Source: a bacterium (GTDB lineage: Bacteria; Bacillota; Clostridia; Lachnospirales; Lachnospiraceae). From it: a DNA stretch of 60,166 nucleotides. The notes beneath the pieces were generated by a model. It ran no database searches, was not told where the DNA came from, and was given only the letters and a program-made list of their open reading frames with translations. Location: positions 1 through 60,166 of the forward strand of contig JAUNJY010000026.1 in assembly GCA_030535455.1 (NCBI GenBank). Direction: 5' to 3'. A program made the position numbers and the translations under genes. This document shows positions 25,560 to 34,215 of the stretch, in pieces (position 1 is the first letter of the stretch; each line of letters starts with the position of its first letter).

Positions 25560-26561
25560 TTAGAATGCGGTCGTTTCTCGCTTTACAATTTCCGCTGGGA
25601 AAATAGTCTTTAGCGGAACTGGTTCGTCTGAGAAAACTCCCATCAATGTTGAAACGCAGTTTTTACAAACCGTTTCAAGCTTGTTATCAATTGATGTAAG
25701 CTCAGGATCACAACATTCAGCATAAATAGAGTTATTATAGCCAATGATAGATAGTTCTTCTGGAATGGCTAATTTTAAGGCTTTGGCGTATTTGATCGCG
25801 CCAACTGCTAAGCTATCGTCACTTGTAATAATACCCTTGAAGTCAAGTCCATTTTGTGAAAGGGAAACAAGGTGGTTTGTAACACTTTGTAAATCACCCG
25901 TAAAATACGAAACGAGTTCTTTTCTGTAAGCAATTCCATTATCCTTTAATGCAGCCATATAACCATCAAGTTTTTGCTTGCCGCTATATGATTTTGAATT
26001 ATAAAGATATAGAATATCTTTGATGCCATTTTGAATAAGGGCATTCGTAGCATCATAGATTGCTTGGAAGTCATCACATAATGCACAGTAGATATTTTCA
26101 CCGCTAAGTGCTCCATTCAGAATTAAGATAGGAACCTTTTTGGCAGCAAGTCTGATATAGTCATTTTTAGAATCTTCTGCTTCTACAAAATTAGAGCCAA
26201 CAAGAATCATTGCATCTACACGTTTTGAAAGCAGTAAATTCAAATACTTTTGTTTTCCTTCTAATTCATATCCTGTACAGCAGAGGATCACATCATAACC
26301 ATTCTTTCTAAGCATTTGTTCTAAATAGTAAATTGCTTTTGCTAAATAAGGGTCGGATGAATCCGCACAAGAAATACCTACAGTGTTCATCGTGTTAAGT
26401 CCAAGACCTCTTGCAAAGGCATTAGGAGTGTAGCCACATTCCTTAATGACTGCAAGGACTTTGTCCTTAGTCTTCTGACTAACATTGGTATTCCCGTTAA
26501 TAACCCTTGAAACAGTAGCAATTGAAACTCCTGCTTCCTTCGAAATATCATAAATGTTCAT
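25560..26561 (-). CDS. LacI family regulator of the uronate genes
   Basis: A 333-aa repressor. The N-terminal helix-turn-helix is MNIYDISKEAGVSIATVSRV followed by the hinge region (YTPNAFARGL). The rest is a periplasmic-binding-protein-like sugar-sensing domain (DAMILVGSN, IIGYNNSIYAECCDP). It is the first gene of the lacI-uxaC transcript and faces uxaB. TGTAAGC-type operators lie between the two promoters, so it probably represses both directions until a uronate intermediate binds. The effector is inferred, not shown. Confidence 0.9.
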   Translation of the reverse strand: MNIYDISKEAGVSIATVSRVINGNTNVSQKTKDKVLAVIKECGYTPNAFARGLGLNTMNTVGISCADSSDPYLAKAIYYLEQMLRKNGYDVILCCTGYELEGKQKYLNLLLSKRVDAMILVGSNFVEAEDSKNDYIRLAAKKVPILILNGALSGENIYCALCDDFQAIYDATNALIQNGIKDILYLYNSKSYSGKQKLDGYMAALKDNGIAYRKELVSYFTGDLQSVTNHLVSLSQNGLDFKGIITSDDSLAVGAIKYAKALKLAIPEELSIIGYNNSIYAECCDPELTSIDNKLETVCKNCVSTLMGVFSDEPVPLKTIFPAEIVKRETTAF

Positions 26562-26586
26562 ACATGCACCTCTTCAAAAAATAAAA

Positions 26587-26669
26587 TGTAAGCGACTATG
26601 CTTACACCAAATTGTAAGCCCTTTCATTAAGCTTACATTGAGTATACTATAAAAAAAAGCCGAATACAA
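26587..26669 (-). promoter_or_regulatory. lacI-uxaC promoter with two operators
   Basis: On the minus strand a -35-like TTGTAT (26664-26669 on plus) and TATACT (26641-26646) are 17 bases apart. Directly downstream lie two inverted repeats of TGTAAGC/GCTTACA: 26613-26637 (spacer 11) and 26587-26606 (spacer 6). They would block transcription if bound by the adjacent LacI protein. Confidence 0.7.
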
Positions 26670-26782
26670 GCCATAGAAACCAAAAAAGTAGGAAGCCTTT
26701 TTCTGGCATATAATAAGGAAGTAAGTCCGAAAAGCATAAAAAAATGGACAAAAATGAAATAGTTACCAGTATGAAAATAATC

Positions 26783-26828
26783 TTGACGAAATGTTTGAAT
26801 AGAGTTAAAATGCATGTAAGTACTTACA
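26783..26828 (+). promoter_or_regulatory. uxaB operon promoter with palindromic operator
   Basis: TTGACG (26783-26788) and TAAAAT (26806-26811) are separated by 17 bases. The perfect 14-bp palindrome TGTAAGTACTTACA at 26815-26828 sits over the expected transcription start. It shares the TGTAAG half-site with the operators on the lacI side. Confidence 0.8.
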
Positions 26829-26855
26829 ATAAAATTTTCGCAAGAGGTAATGGGA

Positions 26856-28319
26856 ATGAATACATTAAACAAAGAACTTGTAAAAAAGGGCAATCGACCT
26901 ATTAAAGTTTTACAATTTGGTGAAGGTAATTTCCTTCGTGCATTTGTAGATTATATGATCGATGTAGCAAATGAAAAAAATGTTTTCGATGGTGATGTTG
27001 TATTAGTAAAACCAATCGAATTCGGTAACTTAGATCGCTTCCACAATCAAGATTGTGTTTACACAGTTTCTTTACGTGGATTAGTAGATGGAGAAGCAAC
27101 TGAAATCAATCGTGTAATTACAAGTGTAGCTGATGCAGTAGATGCTGGATTAGAATATGAAAAATACAGTGAATTAGCAAAATTAGATTCCTTACGTTTC
27201 ATCGTTTCTAACACAACAGAAGCTGGTATCGTATATGATGAAACTGATCAGTTCGAATTAAACCCACCAAAAACATATCCTGGTAAATTAACAAAATTAT
27301 TATTTACAAGATATGAAGCATTCAAAGGGGATGTAAACAAAGGACTTATCATTCTTCCGGTTGAATTAATCGACGACAACGGAATTAAATTAAAAGAATG
27401 TGTTCTTAAATTAGCAAAACTTTGGAACTTAGAAGAAGATTTCATTACTTGGTTAAATGAAGCATGTGTATTCTGCTCCACATTAGTTGACCGTATCGTA
27501 ACTGGATACCCATTTGATGAAGCAAAAGCAATCTGTGAAAAACTTGGTTACGAAGATAACTTATTAGATACTGCTGAACCATTTGGTTTATGGGTAATCG
27601 AAAGTGAAAAAGACATCAGTGGTGAATTCCCACTTGATAAAGCAGGTATGCCAGTAATCTTTACTGACAATCAAAAACCTTACAAACAAAGAAAAGTTAG
27701 AATCTTGAATGGTGCACATACATCTTTCGTTTTAGCATCTTTCCTTGCTGGAAACGATTACGTATTACAATCTATGGACGACAAATTAGTTCATGATTAT
27801 ATGTACAGTACATTATTTGACGAGGTAATTCCTACGTTAACTTTACCAAAACAAGATTTAGTAGATTTCGCTAACGCTGTAATCCAACGTTTCAGAAATC
27901 CATATATCAAACATGCATTATTATCAATCTCCCTTAACTCTGTTTCTAAATGGAGAGCAAGATGTATGCCAAGTTTCTTAGGTTACATTGAAGAATTTAA
28001 CAAACTTCCAAAACATCTTACATTCTCTTTAGCTGCATTAATTGCATTCTATAGCGGAAATGAAATGAGAGACGGTGCCTTAATCGGTAAACGTGGAGAC
28101 GAAGAATACAAGATCATGGACGACAAAGATGTACTTGAATTCTTCTTCAATCATAAAGATGCTGAAAGCAAAGTAGTTGTAAAAGAATTCTTAAGCAATG
28201 AAAAATTCTTCGGCCAAGACTTAACAAAAGAATTAGATACTCTTGAAGCTGTAACTGCTTACCTTGATGACATTAAAGCAATGGGCATGAGAGAAGCAAT
28301 GGAGAAACATTTCGCATAG
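26856..28319 (+). CDS. uxaB: Tagaturonate reductase (altronate oxidoreductase)
   Basis: NADH-dependent reduction of D-tagaturonate to D-altronate. The protein (487 aa from this start) belongs to the mannitol dehydrogenase superfamily, with the N-terminal nucleotide-binding segment LQFGEGNFLRAFVDY and the central LVDRIVTGYP motif. The start at 26856 lies 7 bases after AGAGGT; the in-frame ATG at 26850 is too close to that site. Codon use is strongly A/T-ended (TTA, AAA, GAA), suggesting high expression. uxaA follows after 12 bases. Confidence 0.95.
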   Translation: MNTLNKELVKKGNRPIKVLQFGEGNFLRAFVDYMIDVANEKNVFDGDVVLVKPIEFGNLDRFHNQDCVYTVSLRGLVDGEATEINRVITSVADAVDAGLEYEKYSELAKLDSLRFIVSNTTEAGIVYDETDQFELNPPKTYPGKLTKLLFTRYEAFKGDVNKGLIILPVELIDDNGIKLKECVLKLAKLWNLEEDFITWLNEACVFCSTLVDRIVTGYPFDEAKAICEKLGYEDNLLDTAEPFGLWVIESEKDISGEFPLDKAGMPVIFTDNQKPYKQRKVRILNGAHTSFVLASFLAGNDYVLQSMDDKLVHDYMYSTLFDEVIPTLTLPKQDLVDFANAVIQRFRNPYIKHALLSISLNSVSKWRARCMPSFLGYIEEFNKLPKHLTFSLAALIAFYSGNEMRDGALIGKRGDEEYKIMDDKDVLEFFFNHKDAESKVVVKEFLSNEKFFGQDLTKELDTLEAVTAYLDDIKAMGMREAMEKHFA

Positions 28320-28331
28320 AGGAGATTAGTT

Positions 28332-29813
28332 ATGCAAAAAGCAATCAGAATCAATGAGAATGATAATGTTGCAGTTGCATTACAAGACATTACTAAGGGA
28401 GAGAATTTCTCCTTTGGTGATGTATCTGTAACAGTAGCAGAAGACATTCCACGCGGACATAAATTCGCGCTTACAAACCTTGAAGCAAAAACACCTGTAA
28501 TCAAATATGGTTTCAGCATCGGTAATACGACTGAAAGCGTTGAAGCAGGACATTGGATCCATACTCACAACTTAAAGACAGGTCTTGGAGATCTTCTTGA
28601 ATATTCCTATAATCCAACAGAAAAGAAAGAGCTTACAAAAGAAGAAGCATATTTCAATGGTTTCCGTTGGGAAAATGGAAAAGTTGGTGTACGTAACGAA
28701 GTATGGATTATCCCAACTGTTGGCTGTGTAAACAATATTGCAACAGCAATGGCTACACAAGCAAACAAAATGATCAAAGGAAGCGTAGAAGGCGTTATCG
28801 CATTCCCACATCCTTATGGTTGTTCTCAAATGGGCGATGATCAAGATAATACAAGACAAATTCTTGCAAACTTAGTAAACCATCCAAATGCTGGTGCAGT
28901 ATTAGTGTTAGGGCTTGGATGTGAAAACAGCAATGTAAACGAACTTAGAAAATACATTGGTGAATACGATGAAAATCGTGTAAAATTCTTAGTCTGTCAA
29001 GATAGCCATGATGAAATGGAAGATGGCCTTGAATTATTAGAAGAGTTAATCGACTATGCAGCTAAATTTGAACGTGAAAAAATTAGCGCAGACGAATTAG
29101 TAGTTGGCTTAAAATGCGGTGGTAGTGACGGGTTATCCGGAATTACAGCTAATCCAACAGTTGGTGGATTTTCCGATAAGTTAATTGCAAACGGTGGAAC
29201 AACAATCCTTACAGAAGTACCTGAAATGTTTGGTGCTGAAACACTTCTTATGAATCGTTGTGAAAATGAAGGATTATTCCATCAGACAGTAGACTTGATT
29301 AATAATTTCAAAAATTATTTCACAAGTCATAACCAAACGATTTATGAAAACCCAAGCCCAGGAAACAAAGCTGGTGGTATTTCAACACTTGAAGATAAAT
29401 CATTAGGTTGTACACAAAAATCCGGTAGTGCAGTAGTAAAGGGTGTATTAGGATACGGTGATATCGTAAAGACAAAAGGCCTTAACTTACTTAGCGCACC
29501 AGGTAATGATCTTGTTGCAGCTACAGCTTTAGCAGCATCAGGAGCACATATTGTATTATTTACAACTGGTAGAGGAACACCATTTGCGTCTCCAGTACCA
29601 ACTGTAAAAATCTCTAGTAATTCCAATCTTGCAGGACGTAAATCTAACTGGATTGACTTTAATGCAGGCGAATTAGTAGAAGGTAAGACAATGGAAGATA
29701 TGGTAAATGGTTTATTTGACTTTGTACTTGAAGTTGCTTCAGGCAAACAAGTTAAGAGTGAAGAAGCTGGTTTCCATGACATGGCAATCTTTAAACAAGG
29801 TGTCACATTATAA
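28332..29813 (+). CDS. uxaA: Altronate dehydratase
   Basis: Dehydrates D-altronate to 2-keto-3-deoxygluconate. The 493-aa protein contains the N-terminal SAF domain (about residues 10-85, IRINENDNVAVALQDI) and the large UxaA catalytic domain (FPHPYGCSQMGDD, GLKCGGSDGLSGITANP, LFTTGRGTPFASPVPT). It is the second gene of the uxaB operon. Confidence 0.96.
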   Translation: MQKAIRINENDNVAVALQDITKGENFSFGDVSVTVAEDIPRGHKFALTNLEAKTPVIKYGFSIGNTTESVEAGHWIHTHNLKTGLGDLLEYSYNPTEKKELTKEEAYFNGFRWENGKVGVRNEVWIIPTVGCVNNIATAMATQANKMIKGSVEGVIAFPHPYGCSQMGDDQDNTRQILANLVNHPNAGAVLVLGLGCENSNVNELRKYIGEYDENRVKFLVCQDSHDEMEDGLELLEELIDYAAKFEREKISADELVVGLKCGGSDGLSGITANPTVGGFSDKLIANGGTTILTEVPEMFGAETLLMNRCENEGLFHQTVDLINNFKNYFTSHNQTIYENPSPGNKAGGISTLEDKSLGCTQKSGSAVVKGVLGYGDIVKTKGLNLLSAPGNDLVAATALAASGAHIVLFTTGRGTPFASPVPTVKISSNSNLAGRKSNWIDFNAGELVEGKTMEDMVNGLFDFVLEVASGKQVKSEEAGFHDMAIFKQGVTL

Positions 29814-29832
29814 AGAAATGTTAATTTTTTAA

Positions 29833-29861
29833 CTTGTGGGAGGCATCATGTCTCCTGCAAG
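29833..29861 (+). other. Intercistronic hairpin uxaA-kdgA
   Basis: CTTGTGGGAG (29833-29842) pairs with CTCCTGCAAG (29852-29861) over 10 bp including two G-U pairs, with a 9-nt loop. No T tract follows. It is probably an mRNA processing or stability element. Confidence 0.5.
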
Positions 29862-29906
29862 GATAAATATAGTAAATACGATTGGAAAAAGTAGGAGGAT
29901 TTTATC

Positions 29907-30872
29907 ATGAGTAACAAAATTATCGACGAAGTATCAAATATTGGTATCGTACCTGTAATCGCATTAAACGACGCTAAAGACGCTGAACCTTTAGCAAAAG
30001 CACTTATCGCTGGTGGTCTTAACTGTGCAGAAGTAACATTCAGAACAGATGCAGCTGAAGAATCTATCAGAATTATGGCTGAAAAATTCCCAGAAATGAT
30101 CGTTGGTGCTGGTACAGTTCTTACTGAAGATCAAGCAGACCGCGCTATGAACGCTGGTGCTAAATTCTTAGTAAGCCCAGGTCTTAACCCTAAAATCTTA
30201 GCTTACTGTGTAGAAAAAGGATATCCAATGATCCCTGGTACTACAAATCCATCCGACGTTGAACAAGCAATCCAATTAGGATTAGATGTTGTTAAATTCT
30301 TCCCAGCTGAACAAGCAGGCGGAATTAACATGATCAAAGCTATGTGTGGACCTTACACTAAATTAAGATTCATGCCAACTGGCGGTGTTAACGCTGGAAA
30401 CTTAAACAACTACTTAGCATTCGATAAAATCGTAGCTTGTGGTGGTACTTGGATGTGTAAAAACGACTTAATCGAAGCTGGAAAATTCGATGAAATCGAA
30501 AGATTATCCAAAGAAGCAGTAGTAAACATGTTAGGTTTTGAATTAAAACACATCGGTATCAACACTGATAGCGCTGAAGAAGCTGAAAAAACTGCAGATA
30601 TGTTTGAAGCTATGTTCGGTTTCGCTAAAAAAGTTGGAAACAGCTCTGTATTCGCAGGAAGCGAAGTAGAAGTTATGAAAGCTAAAGGAAGAGGAACTCA
30701 TGGTCATATCGCAGTAGCTACAAACTCTGTTGATCGTGCAGTATACCACTTAGCAAAACAAGGATTTGAATTTGATATGGACTCTGCAGCTTACGATAAC
30801 AAAGGCAATATGAAAGTTGTTTACTTCAAAAACGAAGTAAGCGGATTTGCTGTTCACTTAGTAAGAAAATAA
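29907..30872 (+). CDS. kdgA: KDPG/KHG aldolase fused to a VOC (glyoxalase-like) domain
   Basis: Cleaves 2-keto-3-deoxy-6-phosphogluconate to pyruvate and glyceraldehyde-3-phosphate. Residues 1-205 are the class I aldolase, with the EVTFRT block and Schiff-base Lys130 in VVKFFPAEQ. Residues about 210-321 form an added VOC-fold domain (ELKHIGINTDSAEEAEKTADMF ahead, GHIAVATNSVDRAVYHLAKQG, then VVYFKNEVSGFAVHLV). Usual aldolases are about 205-215 aa. The added domain's ligand is unknown, and its metal-binding residues are not all evident. A GTAGGAGG site precedes the ATG. Confidence 0.93.
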   Translation: MSNKIIDEVSNIGIVPVIALNDAKDAEPLAKALIAGGLNCAEVTFRTDAAEESIRIMAEKFPEMIVGAGTVLTEDQADRAMNAGAKFLVSPGLNPKILAYCVEKGYPMIPGTTNPSDVEQAIQLGLDVVKFFPAEQAGGINMIKAMCGPYTKLRFMPTGGVNAGNLNNYLAFDKIVACGGTWMCKNDLIEAGKFDEIERLSKEAVVNMLGFELKHIGINTDSAEEAEKTADMFEAMFGFAKKVGNSSVFAGSEVEVMKAKGRGTHGHIAVATNSVDRAVYHLAKQGFEFDMDSAAYDNKGNMKVVYFKNEVSGFAVHLVRK

Positions 30873-30924
30873 GCAGTCTCTTCCTCAGAGGATATAAGTT
30901 TCAAGGATAATAATATATAAATTA

Positions 30925-30962
30925 CCCTAGTTGCTTCTTATTATATGTAGAAGTGACTAGGG
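30925..30962 (+). other. Intercistronic hairpin kdgA-kdgK
   Basis: CCCTAGT (30925-30931) pairs with ACTAGGG (30956-30962), and CTTC pairs with GAAG inside. No T tract follows. The kdgK ribosome site starts about 27 bases later. Confidence 0.5.
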
Positions 30963-31004
30963 ATCAAAATAAAAATGAATGTAAGATTGAAAGGAATTAT
31001 AATT

Positions 31005-32030
31005 ATGAGTAAAAAAGTAGTTACATTTGGTGAAATCATGTTAAGACTAGCTCCAGAAGGATATTATCGCTTTGTACAAGCTGATAAATACGGCGCTACA
31101 TACGGCGGTGGAGAAGCAAACGTTGCAGTTTCTTTAGCAAACTATGGTTTCGATGCAAAATTCGTTACTAAACTTCCAAAACATGAAATTGGTCAAGCTG
31201 GAGTTAACTCCTTAAGAAAATTTGGTGTTGATACTTCTTACATCACTCGTGGTGGTGACAGAGTAGGTATCTACTTCTTAGAAAAAGGTGCTTCTCAAAG
31301 ACCTTCTAAAGTAATCTATGATCGCGCTGGTTCTTCTATCGCAACTGCTACAACTGCAGACTTCAACTGGGATGAAATCTTCGAAGGAGCTGAATGGTTC
31401 CACTTCACTGGTATCACTCCAGCATTAGGAGATAACGTAACAGAAATCTGTTTAGAAGCTTGTAAAGCTGCAAAAGAAAGAAACATCACAATCAGCTGTG
31501 ACTTAAACTACCGTAACAAATTATGGTCTAAAGAAAAAGCTGGCGAAGTAATGGCTAAATTATGTGAATACATCGATGTATGTATCGCTAACGAAGAAGA
31601 TGCTGCTGACGTATTCGGTATCCACGCTTCTAACACAGATGTAACTTCTGGTCAATTAAACTTAGATGGTTACACTGATGTTGCAAAACAATTAACTGAT
31701 CGTTTCGGATTCAAAAAAGTTGCAATCACTTTAAGAGAATCTATCTCAGCTAACGATAACAACTGGGGTGCTATGTTATACGAAGATGGTAAGAGCTACT
31801 TCTCTAAGAGATACAAAATGCACATCGTTGACCGTGTAGGTGGTGGAGATTCCTTCGGTGGCGGATTAATCTGCGCATCTTTAAATGAATTAGATCCTCA
31901 AGCTACAATCGAATTCGCTGTAGCAGCTTCTTGCTTAAAACACAGTGTTGAAGGTGACTTCAACTTAGTATCTGTTGATGAAGTTAGCAAATTAGCTGGT
32001 GGCGATGCTTCAGGTCGTGTTCAAAGATAA
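31005..32030 (+). CDS. kdgK: 2-keto-3-deoxygluconate kinase (PfkB family)
   Basis: Phosphorylates 2-keto-3-deoxygluconate to KDPG with ATP. The 341-aa protein has the ribokinase-family substrate motif GGGEANVAVSLANYG near the N-terminus and the catalytic anion-hole motif RVGGGDSFGGGLI (catalytic Asp) near residue 280. The ATG at 31005 follows AAAGGA by 9 bases and gives the conserved N-terminus MSKKVVTFGEIMLR. The ATG at 30975 adds ten unlikely residues. Codon bias is strong. Confidence 0.93.
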   Translation: MSKKVVTFGEIMLRLAPEGYYRFVQADKYGATYGGGEANVAVSLANYGFDAKFVTKLPKHEIGQAGVNSLRKFGVDTSYITRGGDRVGIYFLEKGASQRPSKVIYDRAGSSIATATTADFNWDEIFEGAEWFHFTGITPALGDNVTEICLEACKAAKERNITISCDLNYRNKLWSKEKAGEVMAKLCEYIDVCIANEEDAADVFGIHASNTDVTSGQLNLDGYTDVAKQLTDRFGFKKVAITLRESISANDNNWGAMLYEDGKSYFSKRYKMHIVDRVGGGDSFGGGLICASLNELDPQATIEFAVAASCLKHSVEGDFNLVSVDEVSKLAGGDASGRVQR

Positions 32031-32078
32031 TTAAGGTTAAACAGCCAATCGCTCTGTGAGAGCTGGTCTATTTAATAA

Positions 32079-32174
32079 AAACATCCTGATGTTTCGAAGA
32101 AGCTTTGAATACAAATTAACTTAATAATAAGTTGTTAAAGATAGCGTATGTTTCCATAGGGGGCATGCGCTATC
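32079..32174 (+). other. Two intercistronic hairpins kdgK-kduI
   Basis: AAACATC/GATGTTT (32079-32094, 2-nt gap) and GATAGCGTATG/CATGCGCTATC (32140-32174, 11 bp with one G-U). The second ends about 10 bases before the kduI ribosome site. Neither is followed by a T tract. Confidence 0.5.
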
Positions 32175-32196
32175 CTATAAGAAAGGAAGTAATACT

Positions 32197-33024
32197 ATGG
32201 AATTACGTACAGCTGCATCTCCAAAAGACGTGAAACATTATGATACTGCACGTCTTAGAGAAGAATTCTTAATCCAAGATTTATTTACACCAGGAGAAGT
32301 GAAAATGATCTACAGTCATATCGACCGTATCATTACAGGTAGTGCTGTTCCTACCCCAAGCTTAACTTTAACTGCAGGTGATGAATTACGTGCAGAATAT
32401 TTCCTTCAAAGAAGAGAAATGGGTATTATCAATATCGGTGGAAAAGGTACAGTAACAGTTGATGGAACTGTATATGAAATGGATTACAAAGATGGTTTAT
32501 ACATCGGTATGGGCTCTAAAGACATTGAATTCAAATCCAATGACGAAACTGCTCCAGCAAAATTCTATTTCCACAGTGCACCAGCACACAAGACTTATCC
32601 AACAGTATTTATTAAACCAGAAGATTGTGTAACTGAAGAATTAGGTTCTTTAGAAACAGCTAATCATCGTACAATCAGAAAATACATCCTTCCAGGTCAA
32701 GTAGAAAGCTGCCAATTAGTAATGGGTATGACTACACTTGAACCAGGCAGTGTTTGGAACACTATGCCATGTCATACACATGACAGAAGAATGGAAGTTT
32801 ACTTATACTTCGAATTACCAGAAGATGCTGTAGTATTCCACTACATGGGTGAACCTACAGAAACAAGACATATCGTTATGAGAAACGAAGAAGCAGTAAT
32901 CAGCCCAAGTTGGTCTATTCACTCTGCTTCCGCTACACAAGCGTATACATTCATCTGGGGTATGGTTGGTGAAAACCAAGCATTTGATGATATGGATCAC
33001 GTTAAAATGACAGACCTTAGATAG
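32197..33024 (+). CDS. kduI: 5-keto-4-deoxyuronate isomerase
   Basis: Converts 5-keto-4-deoxyuronate, from unsaturated galacturonate, to 2,5-diketo-3-deoxygluconate. The 275-aa length equals the family norm. The zinc-binding cupin block MPCHTHDRRMEVYLYFELP (two His and a Glu) is intact, and the last His is in the WSIHSASATQAY segment. Its presence shows that the pathway handles products of pectate lyases as well as hydrolysed galacturonate. An AAAGGAAG site precedes the ATG. Confidence 0.96.
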   Translation: MELRTAASPKDVKHYDTARLREEFLIQDLFTPGEVKMIYSHIDRIITGSAVPTPSLTLTAGDELRAEYFLQRREMGIINIGGKGTVTVDGTVYEMDYKDGLYIGMGSKDIEFKSNDETAPAKFYFHSAPAHKTYPTVFIKPEDCVTEELGSLETANHRTIRKYILPGQVESCQLVMGMTTLEPGSVWNTMPCHTHDRRMEVYLYFELPEDAVVFHYMGEPTETRHIVMRNEEAVISPSWSIHSASATQAYTFIWGMVGENQAFDDMDHVKMTDLR

Positions 33025-33070
33025 AGTTAAGGTCTTCGCTACATAATTGTGGCAGTACTTTGAGTATTAG

Positions 33071-33099
33071 AAGTGTTGCCTTTAAAAAAAGGTGCACTT
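33071..33099 (+). other. Intercistronic hairpin kduI-kduD
   Basis: AAGTG/CACTT and CCTTT/AAAGG form a two-part stem with a small internal loop and an A-rich cap. It is followed by TATAT rather than a clean T tract. Confidence 0.45.
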
Positions 33100-33134
33100 T
33101 TATATAAAAATGATAATTAAAAGGAGATTTAACA

Positions 33135-33938
33135 ATGGATTATTTAAATAAGTTTTCATTAGAAGGTAAAGTAGCATTAGTTACAGGTGCTTCTTACGGT
33201 ATCGGTTTTGCAATCGCTAAAGATATGGCAAAAGCTGGCGCAACTGTTGTTTTCAACGACATCAAACAAGAATTAGTTGACAAAGGATTAGCTGCATACA
33301 AAGAAGAAGGCATCGAAGCTCATGGTTATGTATGTGACGTAACAGATGAAGAAGCTGTAAATGCTATGGTAGCAACAATTGAAAAAGAAGTTGGCGTAAT
33401 CGACATCTTAGTTAACAATGCTGGTATTATCAAACGTATCCCTATGTGTGAAATGACAGCTGCTGAATTCAGACAAGTTATCGATGTAGATTTAAATGCT
33501 CCATTTATCGTAGCAAAAGCTGTTATCCCTTCAATGATCAAAAAAGGTCATGGTAAGATCATTAACATCTGTTCTATGATGAGTGAATTAGGTCGTGAAA
33601 CTGTATCTGCTTACGCAGCTGCAAAAGGCGGTTTAAAAATGCTTACTAGAAATATCTGTTCTGAATACGGTGAATTCAATATCCAATGTAATGGTATTGG
33701 ACCTGGTTACATCGCTACTCCACAAACTGCACCATTACGTGAAACTCAAGCAGATGGAAGCAGACATCCATTCGATCAATTCATCATTTCTAAGACTCCA
33801 GCAGCTAGATGGGGAGAACCAGAAGATTTATCCGCTCCAGCTGTATTCTTAGCATCTGATGCTTCTAACTTCATCAATGGACATGTTCTTTATGTTGATG
33901 GTGGTATTTTAGCTTACATTGGAAAACAACCACAGTAA
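33135..33938 (+). CDS. kduD: 2-deoxy-D-gluconate 3-dehydrogenase (KduD, SDR)
   Basis: Reduces 2,5-diketo-3-deoxygluconate to 2-keto-3-deoxygluconate. A classical short-chain dehydrogenase of 267 aa, with the cofactor motif TGASYGIG, the NNAG motif and the catalytic Ser plus Tyr-x-x-x-Lys (SMMSELGRETVSAYAAAKGG). The segment ending with HPFDQFIISKTPAARWGEP is typical of KduD. It is the last gene before the importer promoter. Confidence 0.93.
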   Translation: MDYLNKFSLEGKVALVTGASYGIGFAIAKDMAKAGATVVFNDIKQELVDKGLAAYKEEGIEAHGYVCDVTDEEAVNAMVATIEKEVGVIDILVNNAGIIKRIPMCEMTAAEFRQVIDVDLNAPFIVAKAVIPSMIKKGHGKIINICSMMSELGRETVSAYAAAKGGLKMLTRNICSEYGEFNIQCNGIGPGYIATPQTAPLRETQADGSRHPFDQFIISKTPAARWGEPEDLSAPAVFLASDASNFINGHVLYVDGGILAYIGKQPQ

Positions 33939-33974
33939 ATTTTTGTATAATATTAGTATCCAATTTCCAAAAAC

Positions 33975-33990
33975 ATGAAATCGTTTGCAT
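33975..33990 (+). promoter_or_regulatory. cre-like catabolite response element
   Basis: ATGAAATCGTTTGCAT fits the Bacillus cre consensus WTGNAANCGNWNNCAW at every fixed position. It lies about 65 bases upstream of the -35 of the importer promoter. CcpA-type control by preferred sugars is inferred. Confidence 0.6.
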
Positions 33991-34053
33991 AAATACGATG
34001 ATTGTACGTCAATTTGTACAAAAAAAGTGTGCATGATGTGTAAAATATCACGA

Positions 34054-34082
34054 TAGACATATGAATTGCATAATGGTATATT
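34054..34082 (+). promoter_or_regulatory. Promoter of the importer operon
   Basis: TAGACA (34054-34059) and TATATT (34077-34082) are separated by 17 bases. Transcription would start near 34089, leaving a leader of about 127 bases before the binding-protein gene. Confidence 0.6.
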
Positions 34083-34096
34083 TAAAGGGCAAAGTA

Positions 34097-34156
34097 AATA
34101 TGCATAAATTACACAAAGTTTACATGGAATGGCAATGTAATTTATGCATATTTTTT
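34097..34156 (+). terminator. Terminator-like hairpin in the importer leader
   Basis: A perfect 17-bp stem (34097-34113 with 34136-34152, arm AATATGCATAAATTACA) with a 22-nt loop ends in a run of six T. It lies after the predicted promoter and before the binding-protein gene. It could terminate read-through from kduD, act as an attenuator, or protect the 5' end of the mRNA. Confidence 0.7.
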
Positions 34157-34215
34157 ACAATTGATTTGCAAAGGTTTGCAAGGAATTAAACCCAAAAGGA
34201 AAAGGAGAAAGAGAT

